Source: Pohlia nutans (lineage: Eukaryota > Streptophyta > Bryopsida > Bryales > Mniaceae). Taken from it: 64,000 nt of DNA. The translations under genes were made by a program, and so were the position numbers. This document shows positions 12,509-23,500 of this stretch, in pieces. The stretch is taken from contig CM040092.1 in NCBI GenBank assembly GCA_022496805.1, positions 17,440,113 to 17,504,112 on the forward strand, given 5' to 3'. Numbering within the stretch: the stretch's first letter is position 1; the number at the start of each line of letters is the position of its first letter. Below the pieces are notes generated by a model. It saw only the letters and a list, made by a program, of their open reading frames with translations, searched no databases and was not told where the DNA came from.

Positions 12509-13080
12509 CCCCTAAAGGACCACAACTATGTTTCTCTCCAAACACTCCAAAGTATCCTTTCTCATAAAAAGACAAATAGTTTTGATCTAAAACCTTTTTG
12601 ACTGATCCAACTGTAGGATATTTCAACCAACTTGAATTTATTACAACCTAAAAAATTTCAACTGTTCAGGATTCTTCAATAGTAAGATTATAAGCTTCAA
12701 AGTTGGTTGCACTTATTTTTTTGGCTTGTTGCCCCAAGTTTGAAACTTTCTGAAAATGCCTAAAATGCAAAGTTTAGTTTCAGAATTGGTAAAATGAATT
12801 TGGCAGTTGTGTATATGGGGGCGTTAGCTCATTGTGTACAAAAATTCAGATGCATAGTTCATTGTATGAAAATTTTCAGGAGTTGCCTGCAATTAGGTTT
12901 TTCATCTTTGCATGATTGTATCTTTTGATCTATACATCATCTACGTACGCAAATTACCATCCCATCTTCGTTACAAAGAGTAGAATCACCAAAAAAAATC
13001 TCAATAATTGAGGATCAATACTCATTCCATACCATACTAAGCTGACCGAACTTGGGAAATCAGCCTTGGTCCTTCAGGGG
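12509..13080. mobile_element. TTAA element inserted in the F-box exon
   Basis: 572 bp, flanked by TTAA at 12505-12508 and 13081-13084. The ends are CCCCTAAAGGACCA and, inverted, TGGTCCTTCAGGGG (the same terminus as subfamily B), but the interior is longer than that of ordinary B copies. Removing the element and one TTAA joins SRI to NGRWIK in frame, so the insertion site is inside coding sequence. Confidence 0.9.
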
Positions 13081-13294
13081 TTAATCCGAGAATAGTAATA
13101 TCCGAAGACACAATCAGAAGCAGAATTTTGAATGGCACTCCACGCTCCAGTGTGAGAATTGTAAACCTCTGCCTTGAACGAAGCACCTTTAGAACCTGCC
13201 AATATGATTTTGTAGTTGTTGCTCTGGTGATTAACAATCAACCAATGCTTATATTTTACTAAGTTTCACTCAAAAAGCATCCTTTATTTCATTA

Positions 13295-14243
13295 CACTAG
13301 TAGAAATCTTGTCTAATGTGACATGTCTTTAACCCCTAAATGTCACAGCGTCTAGAAACTGGACGATTAACAGATTCAAACCCTTCTCACGTTCTCATCA
13401 ATGCTTGGATGACAGCCATCCAAATTTTTGGAGATTCTTCACCAAGTTGTTGTCTTATCTAACGGTTGGATTTAGTCATACTTGATTACATATTTTTCTA
13501 AAATTACAAATGTAGAAGTATGTCAAGTCGTTGACCAAGCCAAAATTGCATTGACTGTAGTTCAAAAGTGGCCTTGCAAAAATGAGGTCATAGATTTAAG
13601 AAACACAAAAATTTCAAAGAATCACCACGTTTAAGAGTATCTCATTTCAAATTCATTCCAACAAATTTTACTCAAAAAATATTAATATTTTGTTTGTAAT
13701 CGAATTTAGAAGGAATTTTTAATTTTAACTTTCAAATTTTATAATTAAATATTGGTGATAGTATTAGTGAATCGAACCGTACAGATGGAATCTAAAATTC
13801 AAAATCTAGAACTTTTATTTGTATATCAATTCCAAAATATTCTTATAAATAGTACTTTATGATGATTTTTCTCAAATTGTCAATTCCAGGGGACACCCTG
13901 GTATGTTTAGGGGTTAATGACTAAATGTCCGTACATAACAACATGTCCATAGTGGTCTTTGAGTCACTATGTATTAAATAACTGACAAGCTGCGAGTAAG
14001 TTATCATACATAACCGGTTGTTCACTTTCCAATCATAACCCTTGATTTTCATGATCCAAGGGCGTAGGATGCAAGTTGAAAGAAGAGAAGGTTATGAGTT
14101 GCCACTTGTGATGGTGATAGTAACAGGTTGCCAATGGAATGGAGTCACGTTAGCGTTGAAAAGTCAACAACCGGTTATGGACATGTTGTTACGGACATTT
14201 AGTCATTAAAGACATGTCACATTAGACAAGATTTCTACTAGTG
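13295..14243. mobile_element. CACTA-type MITE in the F-box intron, with nested TTAA element
   Basis: Ends CACTAGTAGAAATCTTGTC and its inverse, with the 3 bp duplication TTA at 13292-13294 and 14244-14246. This fits the CACTA (EnSpm) superfamily. The terminal inverted repeats are about 64 bp once the nested insert is removed. Internal unique sequence is about 240 bp. No coding capacity. It lies in the single large intron of the F-box pseudogene. Confidence 0.85.
13333..13913. mobile_element. TTAA element, subfamily D, copy 1
   Basis: 581 bp, flanked by TTAA (13329-13332 and 13914-13917), ends CCCCTAAATGTCACAGCG and GGTATGTTTAGGGG. It is inserted inside the left terminal repeat of the CACTA element; the matching right arm (catttagtcattaaagacat, about 14199-14218) is the empty site. 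It matches the copies at 18880-19802 and 24144-24723 along its length. Confidence 0.93.
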
Positions 14244-14996
14244 TTAATAGTAACAATATTCTCGATTAACACAACCCTATATGGTAACTTTATATTGTCC
14301 ACTTGTTTTTTGGGTAAATTTCAATTTTGAATATGGATTAAGGACTAATTAGTATGGATTAAGGACATAACCAATCCATAATACAAGCTTAATAAGCACT
14401 AGAATGTCCTTAGATTCCCTCTAAAATCTACATAATTACCTAGTAAGCACTCAACAAGAGTCCTTAATTTTGGGCTCCACTGAGTCGTTATACTTAGTGT
14501 CTTTTTTCTAGCAATTTTTAGCTTCTGGCAGCTGCTTGGCAATAACTTATACTATGAATGCACCCACCTGGTAGTAAACATTTGAACGCGGGAGAACCCT
14601 CTTTTCTCTCGTCAACGGATTGCAGACAACAATCTCCAACTCTTTACCCTGTTGCACTTGCAAAACGAAGTATACTAACCCGCCATCACTTGCAGTCAAA
14701 TGGTGGAACTTGCGGCGATCCAATGCAGTGATGGGATTAAGAATGTGCCATTGATTGTCGAACGCTCTGATGTGAAATCTCCCTTGATCATTTTACCCCC
14801 TTCGGATACTATTGCAAACAGCGGGGCAAACTGCCTTTTAGGGTTTCTTGCACCACATGATGTCACGAGCTGATTCCATTCCTTGGAAAGAATGCGGAGC
14901 CGGAAGATCATTGGCAATGACAAAAACGTGAATATTATTTGCAACACGTCCAATGGCAAGTCACTCAAATTTTGTGAACCCGGATTATTTTCCATG

Positions 14997-15270
14997 CCTG
15001 CATACATAAAAATCACATGTGCAGTAGCGAATATGAGATGTTTGCTGTGATGCTACAAAATCATGACAACATTTGGCGAGATAGACAAACATCAATACAA
15101 ATAATTTTTTACTAACTTGGAGTTTGATTAAGTCAGCTACAAAGTATAGAATTGCATTAAATAAGAAATTATCGTCAGTAACTGCAGCATTGGAGAGAAC
15201 TTGTGAAAGCCTAGTGCAAGAAAATCACCGCAGCAAGAGGATAATTAACTGTCATGCCTATCTCTGTAGC
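14997..15270. other. Upstream flank of the F-box pseudogene
   Basis: No separate gene seen. AT-rich sequence upstream of the pseudogene start. The minus-strand frame can be extended seven codons past the chosen ATG, but the F-box begins shortly after the ATG at 14996. Confidence 0.3.
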
Positions 15271-15274
15271 TTAA

Positions 15275-15635
15275 CCCTTAAACGTCAAGAGGGCCTGGGC
15301 GGGGCAGCCCGGAAGACATCTAAATTTTCGGAGGGAAAAAAAAAAAAAAAAAAGGAAAAAATGCAAAAACGGCTCTGCGGGACACTGTTGGCCAGCACTG
15401 TAGCACTGCGGCATCTCAGCTGCCCCAACCTCAAAAACTTGTTCAATTTCATAACTTTGATTGCTTACCAACGATTCCACAATCTCTCAAATGAGGCGCA
15501 AATTTGCAATCTAGATCGCTTTTTCAGTAGCTTTCCAACGCACCAATCCACGCTTGATTTAGTTGAGAAAATCTACTTTTTTCTTGATTATTCTCTTTTA
15601 AATAAGCCCATAGGGTTTACCTTGACGTTTAAGGG
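15275..15635. mobile_element. TTAA element, subfamily I (short, GC-richer)
   Basis: 361 bp, flanked by TTAA at 15271-15274 and 15636-15639. Ends CCCTTAAACGTCAAGAG and CTTGACGTTTAAGGG are near-perfect inverses. The interior differs from subfamilies A, B and D and contains an 18-19 base A tract near 15336. Frames of 69-171 codons crossing it are not gene-like. Confidence 0.85.
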
Positions 15636-15639
15636 TTAA

Positions 15640-16445
15640 TCAACGCCTCTTGTAAAAATTACGCTTAGAATCACTCGTCTTCCCCAAATTAAACTTGTTC
15701 ATTCAGCTACACTAAAAATGCATACATGTTGAGGTTTCATCTACAGTCAGGAAGGTGGACTTGTCAAACACTACTCACTACTCAATACATACACTACAAG
15801 GAGAAGGCGTCGCTTTTCACTCGGTATGTGAGTCAAACGGCGCCACTTTGCACTCACTGCCCACGCGCGCAAGACTTGGTGAGTGCTATTCGTCACATAG
15901 GACAAGTGTGTACTCTGAACTACAACATTGTTCTGAGTGAGAAGCAACGCCTTTGCTAGTAGTGATAATGGATTCAACAAATATCTACACAACTACTCAC
16001 AACCATCCCTATGGAAAAACTAGAGGGTGTAAATTTTATAAGACGTACTTCTTTATTTAAACTTCAAGTTCAATTTTGAAACGCTTAGATAATTTCTACT
16101 TATTAAATTTATCTATTGCCTTTAGTTTAAACATAGAAATTAGTTTTTCTTGGTTTGTACTCAAGATTGCTACACTACTTCTTGGCCTTGTCATCAACTC
16201 GTTCTTAGGTACATGTAAGTAGCGTCACTTTGTGTTTCGGTCGTATCCTTCAATTTGCCGGTATCTGAGTGTTGGAACACCTAAACAAGATCGATGGCTC
16301 CACTCAAACCCGTTGCTTTTCACTGACTGAAATCCTTGACCTATGTGACCAAAAGAACTCACCAACTCTAGAATGGCTCAAAATAGCAGTGAGAAGTGAC
16401 CAATTTCCTTGTAGTGCACCTAGACAATTCAACAACTGATCCTCG
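15640..16445. other. Gene-free stretch
   Basis: No gene recognised. Two overlapping plus-strand frames (15726-15959) show no known protein features. Confidence 0.35.
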
Positions 16446-16449
16446 TTAA

Positions 16450-16680
16450 CCCCTAAAGGACTATAATGCCCCAGGAAGCTTCACATTTTATTTAGTAGTT
16501 TTGAGTAGATTTTAGGTAGATTTTCTTTTGTTCAAATTTTTTAAATTTTTTATTCAACATATGTAATATTCTTCACTAATTACACTGATATAAAATTTGA
16601 TCCTATTTAAATTAGATTTTTCACAATATGTTCGTTTAACTCTGTCATTTTGAAACCATGAATCCTTGGTCCTTTAGGGG
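16450..16680. mobile_element. TTAA element, subfamily B (typical 231 bp copy)
   Basis: Flanked by TTAA at 16446-16449 and 16681-16684, ends CCCCTAAAGGACTATAATG and ATCCTTGGTCCTTTAGGGG. The interior carries the B landmarks ttttgagtaga, cttttgttcaaattttt, tgatataaaatttgatcc and cacaatatg. This is a good reference for the many B copies in the rhamnogalacturonan lyase introns. Confidence 0.9.
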
Positions 16681-16684
16681 TTAA

Positions 16685-18226
16685 GGGATTTAGATTGTAC
16701 TCATTCCAATTACCAGACTTGTAAAAGCCCATAATTATTGTTATTTATTGTCACTACCTCCCCATGAACTATTGAACGTAACCATGAACGTAACCAGATC
16801 CGTGCATGGGTCATCCACATGATATGCACACGCAAGTGCCATGACCGCGTTTTATGGAATACAAACATACTCAAAATTCCAGCAATGGAGACGAAATTTA
16901 CAAGATATGAGGATGCTGAAATTGAAAGAAAGACTGTTTGCATTCACACAACATCAGTCTACAAAATTATGTTGCAATTGAACACACAATTGATGTCAAT
17001 CTATGAATACACCTCAACTAGCATGCAATAACACTAAAGCAATTCTTAAATTGAAGCGCAAATTAAAGGCGAAGCTCCATGGACATCCTCATTGAATTTT
17101 CAGCACTCGTAACTAATTAAAAATTCCATTCTTCATCCACTTGAAGAAAATTAATGAACAAGGGCACACTTAAAATACCAGCAATAATGGAGAAGAACAC
17201 GCTTAAATTGAATGACGATTTGCTGATGTCCGTCTCAAACATCAGTCTACAAAATTGTGCTCTAATCTAAGTAAAAATTAATTGCAACAACCAAACAACC
17301 TAGCCAAATTGCAACTAGCCTAAGTAGTGCATTGCTCAAACAATCTGTAGTTGAAGCGCAACTTCCAATTTTGAAAAAAATGTTACATTTACTTAAATAC
17401 ATTGGGGAGGGTGTTTTTTGGGTTTGATCACCAGGACGGTTTCATATGGAATTTGTGTTTAATTTGAGTTTTTTATTTTAATAAAAAAGACATTCCATTT
17501 TTTATAAGTAAAATATATTTTAATAGTAATGTAATATATAAATGTAAAAAACACCAAGACGGTTCCAAAAGTAAACCCTTGTTCAATGCCTATTATATGG
17601 ATTTGACAAGACCAAGGTTCTTTAGTTGATAATTTTTATGTTTAATAATTTGTAATTTGGAAAGTCTACTTAGAGTTGTCCAAGACAACTTTAAAGCCAA
17701 GGTTTTTCTAATATTTGAATTTTATTTTTAAACTCAAGGTCTCAAGCTCGCAACCCCGCTCGTAACAAACAAATCTTCAAACAATTTATAAGATTGAGGT
17801 TCTTTAGTTGATATTTAATTTTTAGTAATTTGTATTCTTGGAAAGTCTATGTAAACTTTAAAGGGGATGTTATCTAATTTTTGAATTTTATTTTAAACTA
17901 ATGGTGTTGAAACATATTCAAATAAAGAGGGCATCAAGGCTAGCACGTGCCATCTTGGTCATGGTAGCCAAGTTGCTAGCAATGCCTCCAACAGATTCTT
18001 CATTCACTTTGGCACTTCGGGTTAGAATTACTCTTTTTCACTATCTCTATCTCTTCCAGAATTTGACGGGAGGTTTTTCTACTTTAGTAGTTTTAAAAGA
18101 GAACTTAGAATTGGAGACAAATTTATGGGGGAGGTATTTATTATTTGTAATTTAAAAAAACTTAGAGTCCTAAGCCATCAATGGACACATATTCTAGAAT
18201 TTGACACAAGGTTTTTTTATATATAT
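16685..18226. other. Gene-free stretch with a local duplication
   Basis: No gene recognised. About 17610-17690 and 17790-17860 are related (aggttctttagttgat, then ttggaaagtct), a diverged direct duplication about 180 bp apart. Near 17440 and 17555 the phrase ccaggacggtttc / caagacggttcc occurs twice. Confidence 0.35.
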
Positions 18227-18700
18227 CCCCTAAAAGCCAGAGGGGTATATGTGTCTTCTATATGTTTGATGAAGTTTGGTGCAATAGACAAAATGTAGGG
18301 CATCATCTCTACAAATTATCCATACAATCAATTTTTTTTTAAAAGCTTTAGATATTTTTTTAATGAATTTGAAAACATTAACCTTTGAAAATTTGTATAA
18401 ATTATAATTTTTACTTTTAGAACTTAAAATTTAGCATGATAAGTTAAAACTGGTTTAACTATTGTAAACTTCAAAAAAGCAAAAGAAATGATGGAGAGAA
18501 CATCATTACTTTTTCCAAATAGCAAATTTTATAACACTATGACAATGTTGAGGTGATCCCCATTAAAAAATTCTCCCTGGTGGAGTTTAACTCCCATTGG
18601 CACAATTCAAATTGAGTTGCAAAGTAGACTTGATTTCGTATTTTACAATATTTTTCATTTTTTCAAAAACTTATTTTTTGTTCCAAGCAGCCTGTTTTAT
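18227..18700. mobile_element. TTAA element, subfamily G, copy 3, one end lost
   Basis: Begins CCCCTAAAAGCCAGAGGGGTA, the same end as copy 1 at 46746-47287 in the opposite orientation, and follows it through gatgaagtttggt and atgtagggcatcatctctac. The far end has no recognisable terminal repeat. It runs into an AT-dinucleotide tract near 18700-18730. Confidence 0.7.
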
Positions 18701-18879
18701 ATATATGTATATATATATATATATATATAGATATAAGTATTATTTTATTTATTTTTGAATTTCAATAAAGCTCAATTTTAAATATAAATAAGTATAAGGT
18801 ACTCTGTGCAAAATCTCAAACAACTATATATCAATGCAAACACAAGCGAGTGGATGGCATACAAAGCCTACTTGTTTAA

Positions 18880-19802
18880 CCCCTAAACGTACCAAGGTGT
18901 CCCTGGAATTGACAATTTGAGAAAAATCATCATAAAGTACTATTTAGAAGAATATTTTGGAATTGATATACAAATGAAAGTTCTAGATTTTGAATTTTAG
19001 ATTCCATCCGTGCGGTTCGATTCACTAATACTATCACCAATATTTAATTATCAATTTTGAAAGTTAAAATTAAAAATTCCTTCTAAATTCGATTACAAAC
19101 AAAGTTTTAATATTTTTTGAGTAAAATTTGTTGGACTGAGTTTGAAATGAGATACTCTTAAACGTGGTGATTCTTTGAAATTTTTGTGTTTCTTAAATCT
19201 ATGACCTCATTTTTGCAAGGCCACTTTTGAACTCTCAGGGGGTGTAGTGATATGTTGGAGTAGCAATATACGTGCGAACAAATGATAGGGTATTTTAAAA
19301 ACATGGGAACGAAAAATTATAAATGGACTTAGAGGTAATATAGGGTATCAAAAATGGCACTGGACATTTTTAAAGTACTATAGGGTATAGAATAATAGGT
19401 AATTTGGAATTATAAGTAATGCAAGCCCCTTTTCTATGAACCCAAAATAGAAAATTACATAATGATAGCACATGAAAAAAAAACCAAAAAAACAAGTAAT
19501 ACCCCCCTATAAAATAGTTGTTGTTCGCACCTATATCCTTAACTTTTTAACACACTGACTCCCCCGAGTTTGAACTACAGTCAATGCAATTTTGGCTTGG
19601 TCAACGACTTGACATACTTCTACATTTGTAATTTTAGAAAAATATGTAATCAAGTATGACTAAATCCAACCGTTAGATAAGACAACAACTTGGTGAAGAA
19701 TCTCCAAAAATTTGGATGACTGTCATCCAAGCATTGGTGAGAACGTGAGAAGGGTTTGAGTCTGTTAGTCGTCCACTTCCTGGACGCTCTGACGTTTAGG
19801 GG
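18880..19802. mobile_element. TTAA element, subfamily D, copy 2, interrupted
   Basis: Flanked by TTAA at 18876-18879 and 19803-19806, ends CCCCTAAACGTACCAAGG and GCTCTGACGTTTAGGGG. Subtracting the nested 335 bp insert and its 8 bp duplication leaves 580 bp, the same size as copies 1 and 3. It lies in the opposite orientation to copy 3 (24144-24723). Confidence 0.92.
19234..19568. mobile_element. Nested element with 8 bp target duplication (hAT-like)
   Basis: 335 bp starting CTCAGGGGGTGTAG and ending GACTCCCCCGAG, so the ends are short imperfect inverses. It is flanked by TTTGAACT at 19226-19233 and 19569-19576; the uninterrupted site is visible in the other two subfamily D copies. An 8 bp duplication and a CAGGGG-type end fit hAT. 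No coding capacity. Confidence 0.85.
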
Positions 19803-19806
19803 TTAA

Positions 19807-20558
19807 GAACAATGTCTGCAACACTACAAAGAAAATGAAATAATTCTCTGCAATGAGTAGAAGCAAAGAGTTCAATATAAAAAAAATTAAGTTACTTGCA
19901 ATGCAAATGGCTTGAACTTGGATTGGGCCTTTGGAGCTTCGAACTATAACCAGCCAACAGCTCGGTCTAAGGCTCAACCGAAGGCTTGGCTTTTGAATTT
20001 GGTCTTTGGAGCTTCACACTATGACCAGCCAAAGGCTCAACTAAATGCTTGGCTTTTGGATTTAGCCTTCCGGGCTTCATACTATGGCCTGCCAAAGGCT
20101 CTAATTTCTATATTTTATTATATATTTTGAACCCAAGCCTTTAGACTCTCAACATGAATTGGCCATGAACTCCAACGGCCTCTCGACTTGGACGGCCATA
20201 GTGTGAACCACCCCCAATTCCTTCTGTGTCTTCCTGCTTATCTTCTACACAAACACTTTTTCCACATTTATCTCTGATAAAATTACCATAAAATCATCGA
20301 GATAGAATTGTACAATGTGAGATAAATTTTTGGATCTAAATCAATATCAAGTTGCACAAAAATGTAATCTATCTTTATTCCACATTGGGTAAAGGATCAA
20401 GGATGTTATGCAGCAAAGACGGATCAAGGCTTGCTTTAATTACTTCATGTGCTATCTTATTCAATGAGAAATTTGCCTTGGTAGGCATATAGTACATGAA
20501 TCATCAGCTTGGTCTACCCAAAGCCAACTCAAGATGGCCAAAACTTCCAAGAAAATGA
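19807..20558. repeat. Minisatellite (about 19912-20105) and 3' flank of invertase
   Basis: Three tandem units of about 67 bp carry ttggagcttc, an act-atgaccagccaaagg core and tcaact...gcttggcttttg. The plus-strand frame crossing it therefore repeats a W/L-D-L-x-F-x-A-S-x-Y pattern and is unlikely to be a gene. The remainder to 20558 shows no gene and probably includes the invertase 3' untranslated region. Confidence 0.6.
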
Positions 20559-23500
20559 TTAAATAACACACACTGTCAAGAAATCCCTGATGTGCACATT
20601 GGGCATGTCCCAGGTAGTCACAGACTTGACCGTCACGCTCTGGGTGCCATTATTAAAGAGGAACGTACGAGCGGAGTCACTGATGGCGAATTCCGGGTAA
20701 ACCCGAGACGTGATCACGGTGCGCCCATCTTGGGCAAAGCTCTCCACGATGGAATGGTCCACCAAAATACGCAGGGTCAACGCATTATCGCTCTTGTGGA
20801 CTCTCACATAGCTCCCGTACGTGGTCTTGTCCACATCTTGTTGCAACGATGACGAGCTATGGTCGCTGCAGAAGAGCGTCTTCCAGTTCCCATCATGTGT
20901 GACATAAAAGAAGATGGAAGTTCGTTCGCGTAAATCGTCCGTGGCGAGCACATGAACTCCAAATGGGCCATAGCTATAATTGGCATGGGTGATAATTTGG
21001 CTGCAATGCAAGGCACCATCCTCCGTCAATTGCTCATTGGCTTGCTCCACACCCTCGCTCTTCTCGGGCATGGCGAAGGCCACCTCTATGTCCAATTGTG
21101 CACCGTTTGCGCTCGGGAGCTCCACTGTCGAGCCTTTCTCAAGCACGACATTTTTCTTCGTGGCCGCATTTTGACGTAGGGCATCGACCTCCGCGACGGG
21201 CCATTGCACCAAACTCGTGGGCGCAAGGGGGTCCAACCAGACCTGCCTTGGCATACATTGCACGGACGACCATCCTTTGTCTATGTCATCTTGCACTGAG
21301 CTGCTCTCATTTGCCCACCCCCATAAAACCCTCCTTCCTTTATTCTGGTCGAAAAAGCTCTTACTCGCGTAAAACTTCCCGTAATCGTACCGCAATCCTA
21401 GCCCTATGTCAAATTGCTTATCCTCTCCTGTGTATGTATCCGTTGTGGCATTGTAAGTCCCCACGGAATAATAATCGTGCTTCTTTAAATCCGAACTCAC
21501 CTGCAACGTAACACGACAATTAAATGCCACAAATTAGACATGACATCTTAAAGGTCTTATACGCAAGCATGGTAATCTCATATTAAGACTCAGGGTATGG
21601 CATCAATAATGTAAGCTACATCTCCTTTTATAGGTTCTTATATACAATGTTGTTTGATGCTATTCAAAAAATGAATATTGTAAGCGACAAAGCGACATCT
21701 CCATTTTGAACTAAAAGCTACAAAGACTCTTGTAGCTCAGTCTGCTAAAAGAGACAAGGGTAGCTGATTATTTAATTTTTGCAAATAAAAATCAATATAA
21801 GGTGTAATTATTTGTACAAATAACCATCATACATTTTACACCTAATAAAAAATGTATAATGGTTGTTTGTAAAAATTATATAATTTTTACATATAATTAT
21901 ACCTTAATTAATTAAAAAAATTAAAAAAATACCGTATATAATTTTTACAAATAACCATCATACATTTTCAATAGCCTAAATAGACCTAGTGTACATTCAT
22001 TTGCCAACCATGTCAGTCAAGTACCGTATGTAATAAGTTTTATTCATGTAGAAAAAATCAAAAGAAAAAGAAGAGCTCACCTTCAGGACATGCTTCAACT
22101 TGGGACCCATCGCAGATGTCTCCACCCCACGGCGGCCCGTGAGGGCGACGGGGTAAAAGTCCGGGCACTCCCACATGCCCGTCTTAGGAGGGACCGAATA
22201 GCTTTGCCAGAGAAACTCCAATTTTGGAAGTCTTTACTGGTGAAGAGCAATGCTTGGCCTGTGAACTTGTCCACGCCTGTGACGGCGCCCACCAACATCT
22301 TCCACACGCCGTCGGCGCCGCGCCATGCCGTAGTTGGATCGCGGAATTGGCTTGTATTGTACCCCTTTGGCGCCACGGCCACAGGATTGTGCGGCGACTT
22401 GTGCCACCGCCGCAGCAGCGCGTCTGACACGTTCTCCGGCACCGCCAACAATTGCATCTGGTCATGAAAAGAGAATATTTTGGGTCAAATTATTCCCAAA
22501 TTGCTACATAAAATTTTGATTGGCTGATTGACACAAAGGGTTTTTGAGAAAAAGAAAGAATAATAACCAGATTTTCTACATGGAGTCCAAATGAGTAGTC
22601 TCTTTAAACCTAGACCATATCACCTAGGCCAATATTGCCTAAGTAGCACCTAGGTAGCACATCATGTGTACTACCCTAATATTACCTGCTCCCTAGGTCT
22701 CAAAATAAAATTGTGTTTTCCTTTGTACTATAGAGTACTTATCCGGGTTTTATTTTGGGACTGAGGGAGTATATATTAACCCCTAAAGGACCAAGGATTC
22801 AAGGTTTTAAGATAACAAATTCAATTCATCACATTGTGAAAAGTAGAATTCATGTAGAACCAAATTTCATATCACTGAAATCAGTGAAGAATACTACATG
22901 TGTTGTTCAAGAAACATAGAAATTTGAACAAAAAGAAAGTCCACAAAAAATCTACTCAAAATTGCTAAGAAAACATGAGGCCCAATGTGGGCTTCTTGGT
23001 CCTTTAGGGATTAGTATAAAAGGAGCATCCAAGGAGCCTAGATTACTCTTCAAGCCATGGAAAAGTGGCAAAAAAAAAAATACTAAACTGTCTCTTGACT
23101 AAGGTAGGACTGTAGGAGCACCGAATTCCAACAATGTACCCAATGCCGATAATTTCTAAACATGGTAGTCATTCTAGAACATAAATCTAGGTAGACCATA
23201 GATAGCTTATCATTTTGTCAACAAACAAAAAAGGCTCTATGATGTGCTTAGATTTGGGTTCATAAATGAATAACGTGTCTAGAAATTATCGGCATTGGGT
23301 ACACTGTTGGAATTGGGTGTTCCTACCTTACAAGGAAAAGAAAAAGAAAACACTGACCTGGTGCGACGCGTTGGACAAGCCTGTGTAGAGCAGCGCAGGT
23401 GTGCCGTCCGGCAGCAGCGTGGCGGACCCCGACCAGATGCCGTTCGTGTCGTACCAGTGATCTCCCTTGAGCGCCGTGTGTAGGTGCCGCCAGTGCACCA

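Larger units (their letters stand above)
11698..14996 (-). pseudogene. F-box/kelch-repeat protein, broken by a transposon and a frameshift
   Basis: Would be a substrate-recognition subunit of an SCF ubiquitin ligase. Exon 1 (14568-14996) starts ENNPGSQNLSDLPLDVLQII, a clear F-box, continuing FTFLSLPMIFRLRILSKEWN. Near 14790 the frame slips by one base next to an A tract, and the downstream frame then reads FHIRAFDNQWHILNPIT, VYFVLQVQQGKELEIVV and CNPLTREKRVLPRS, typical of plant F-box/kelch proteins. Donor CAG|GTGGGT at 14567. Exon 2 begins at 13247 (IVNHQSNNYKIILAGSKG, then EVYNSHTGAWSAIQ) and stops inside a TTAA element at 12509-13080. Beyond the element the same frame resumes as NGRWIKVPMAVDCRAGQKL and runs to about 12099. 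A last kelch-like piece (TVRVPCVYDLLTRRFYDIAD) lies at 11698-11880, separated by low-complexity sequence with a long T tract (11934-11953). As sequenced it cannot make a full protein. Confidence 0.85.

Noticed and set aside
12099..12626. Continuous 175-codon minus-strand open frame as a separate gene
   Set aside because: Its first part (about 12509-12626) is the interior of the TTAA element that happens to stay open in frame. Only the part below 12508 is F-box/kelch coding sequence.
19912..20130. Plus-strand frame with internal peptide repeats
   Set aside because: The peptide repeats only reflect a 67 bp minisatellite; no start context or known family.
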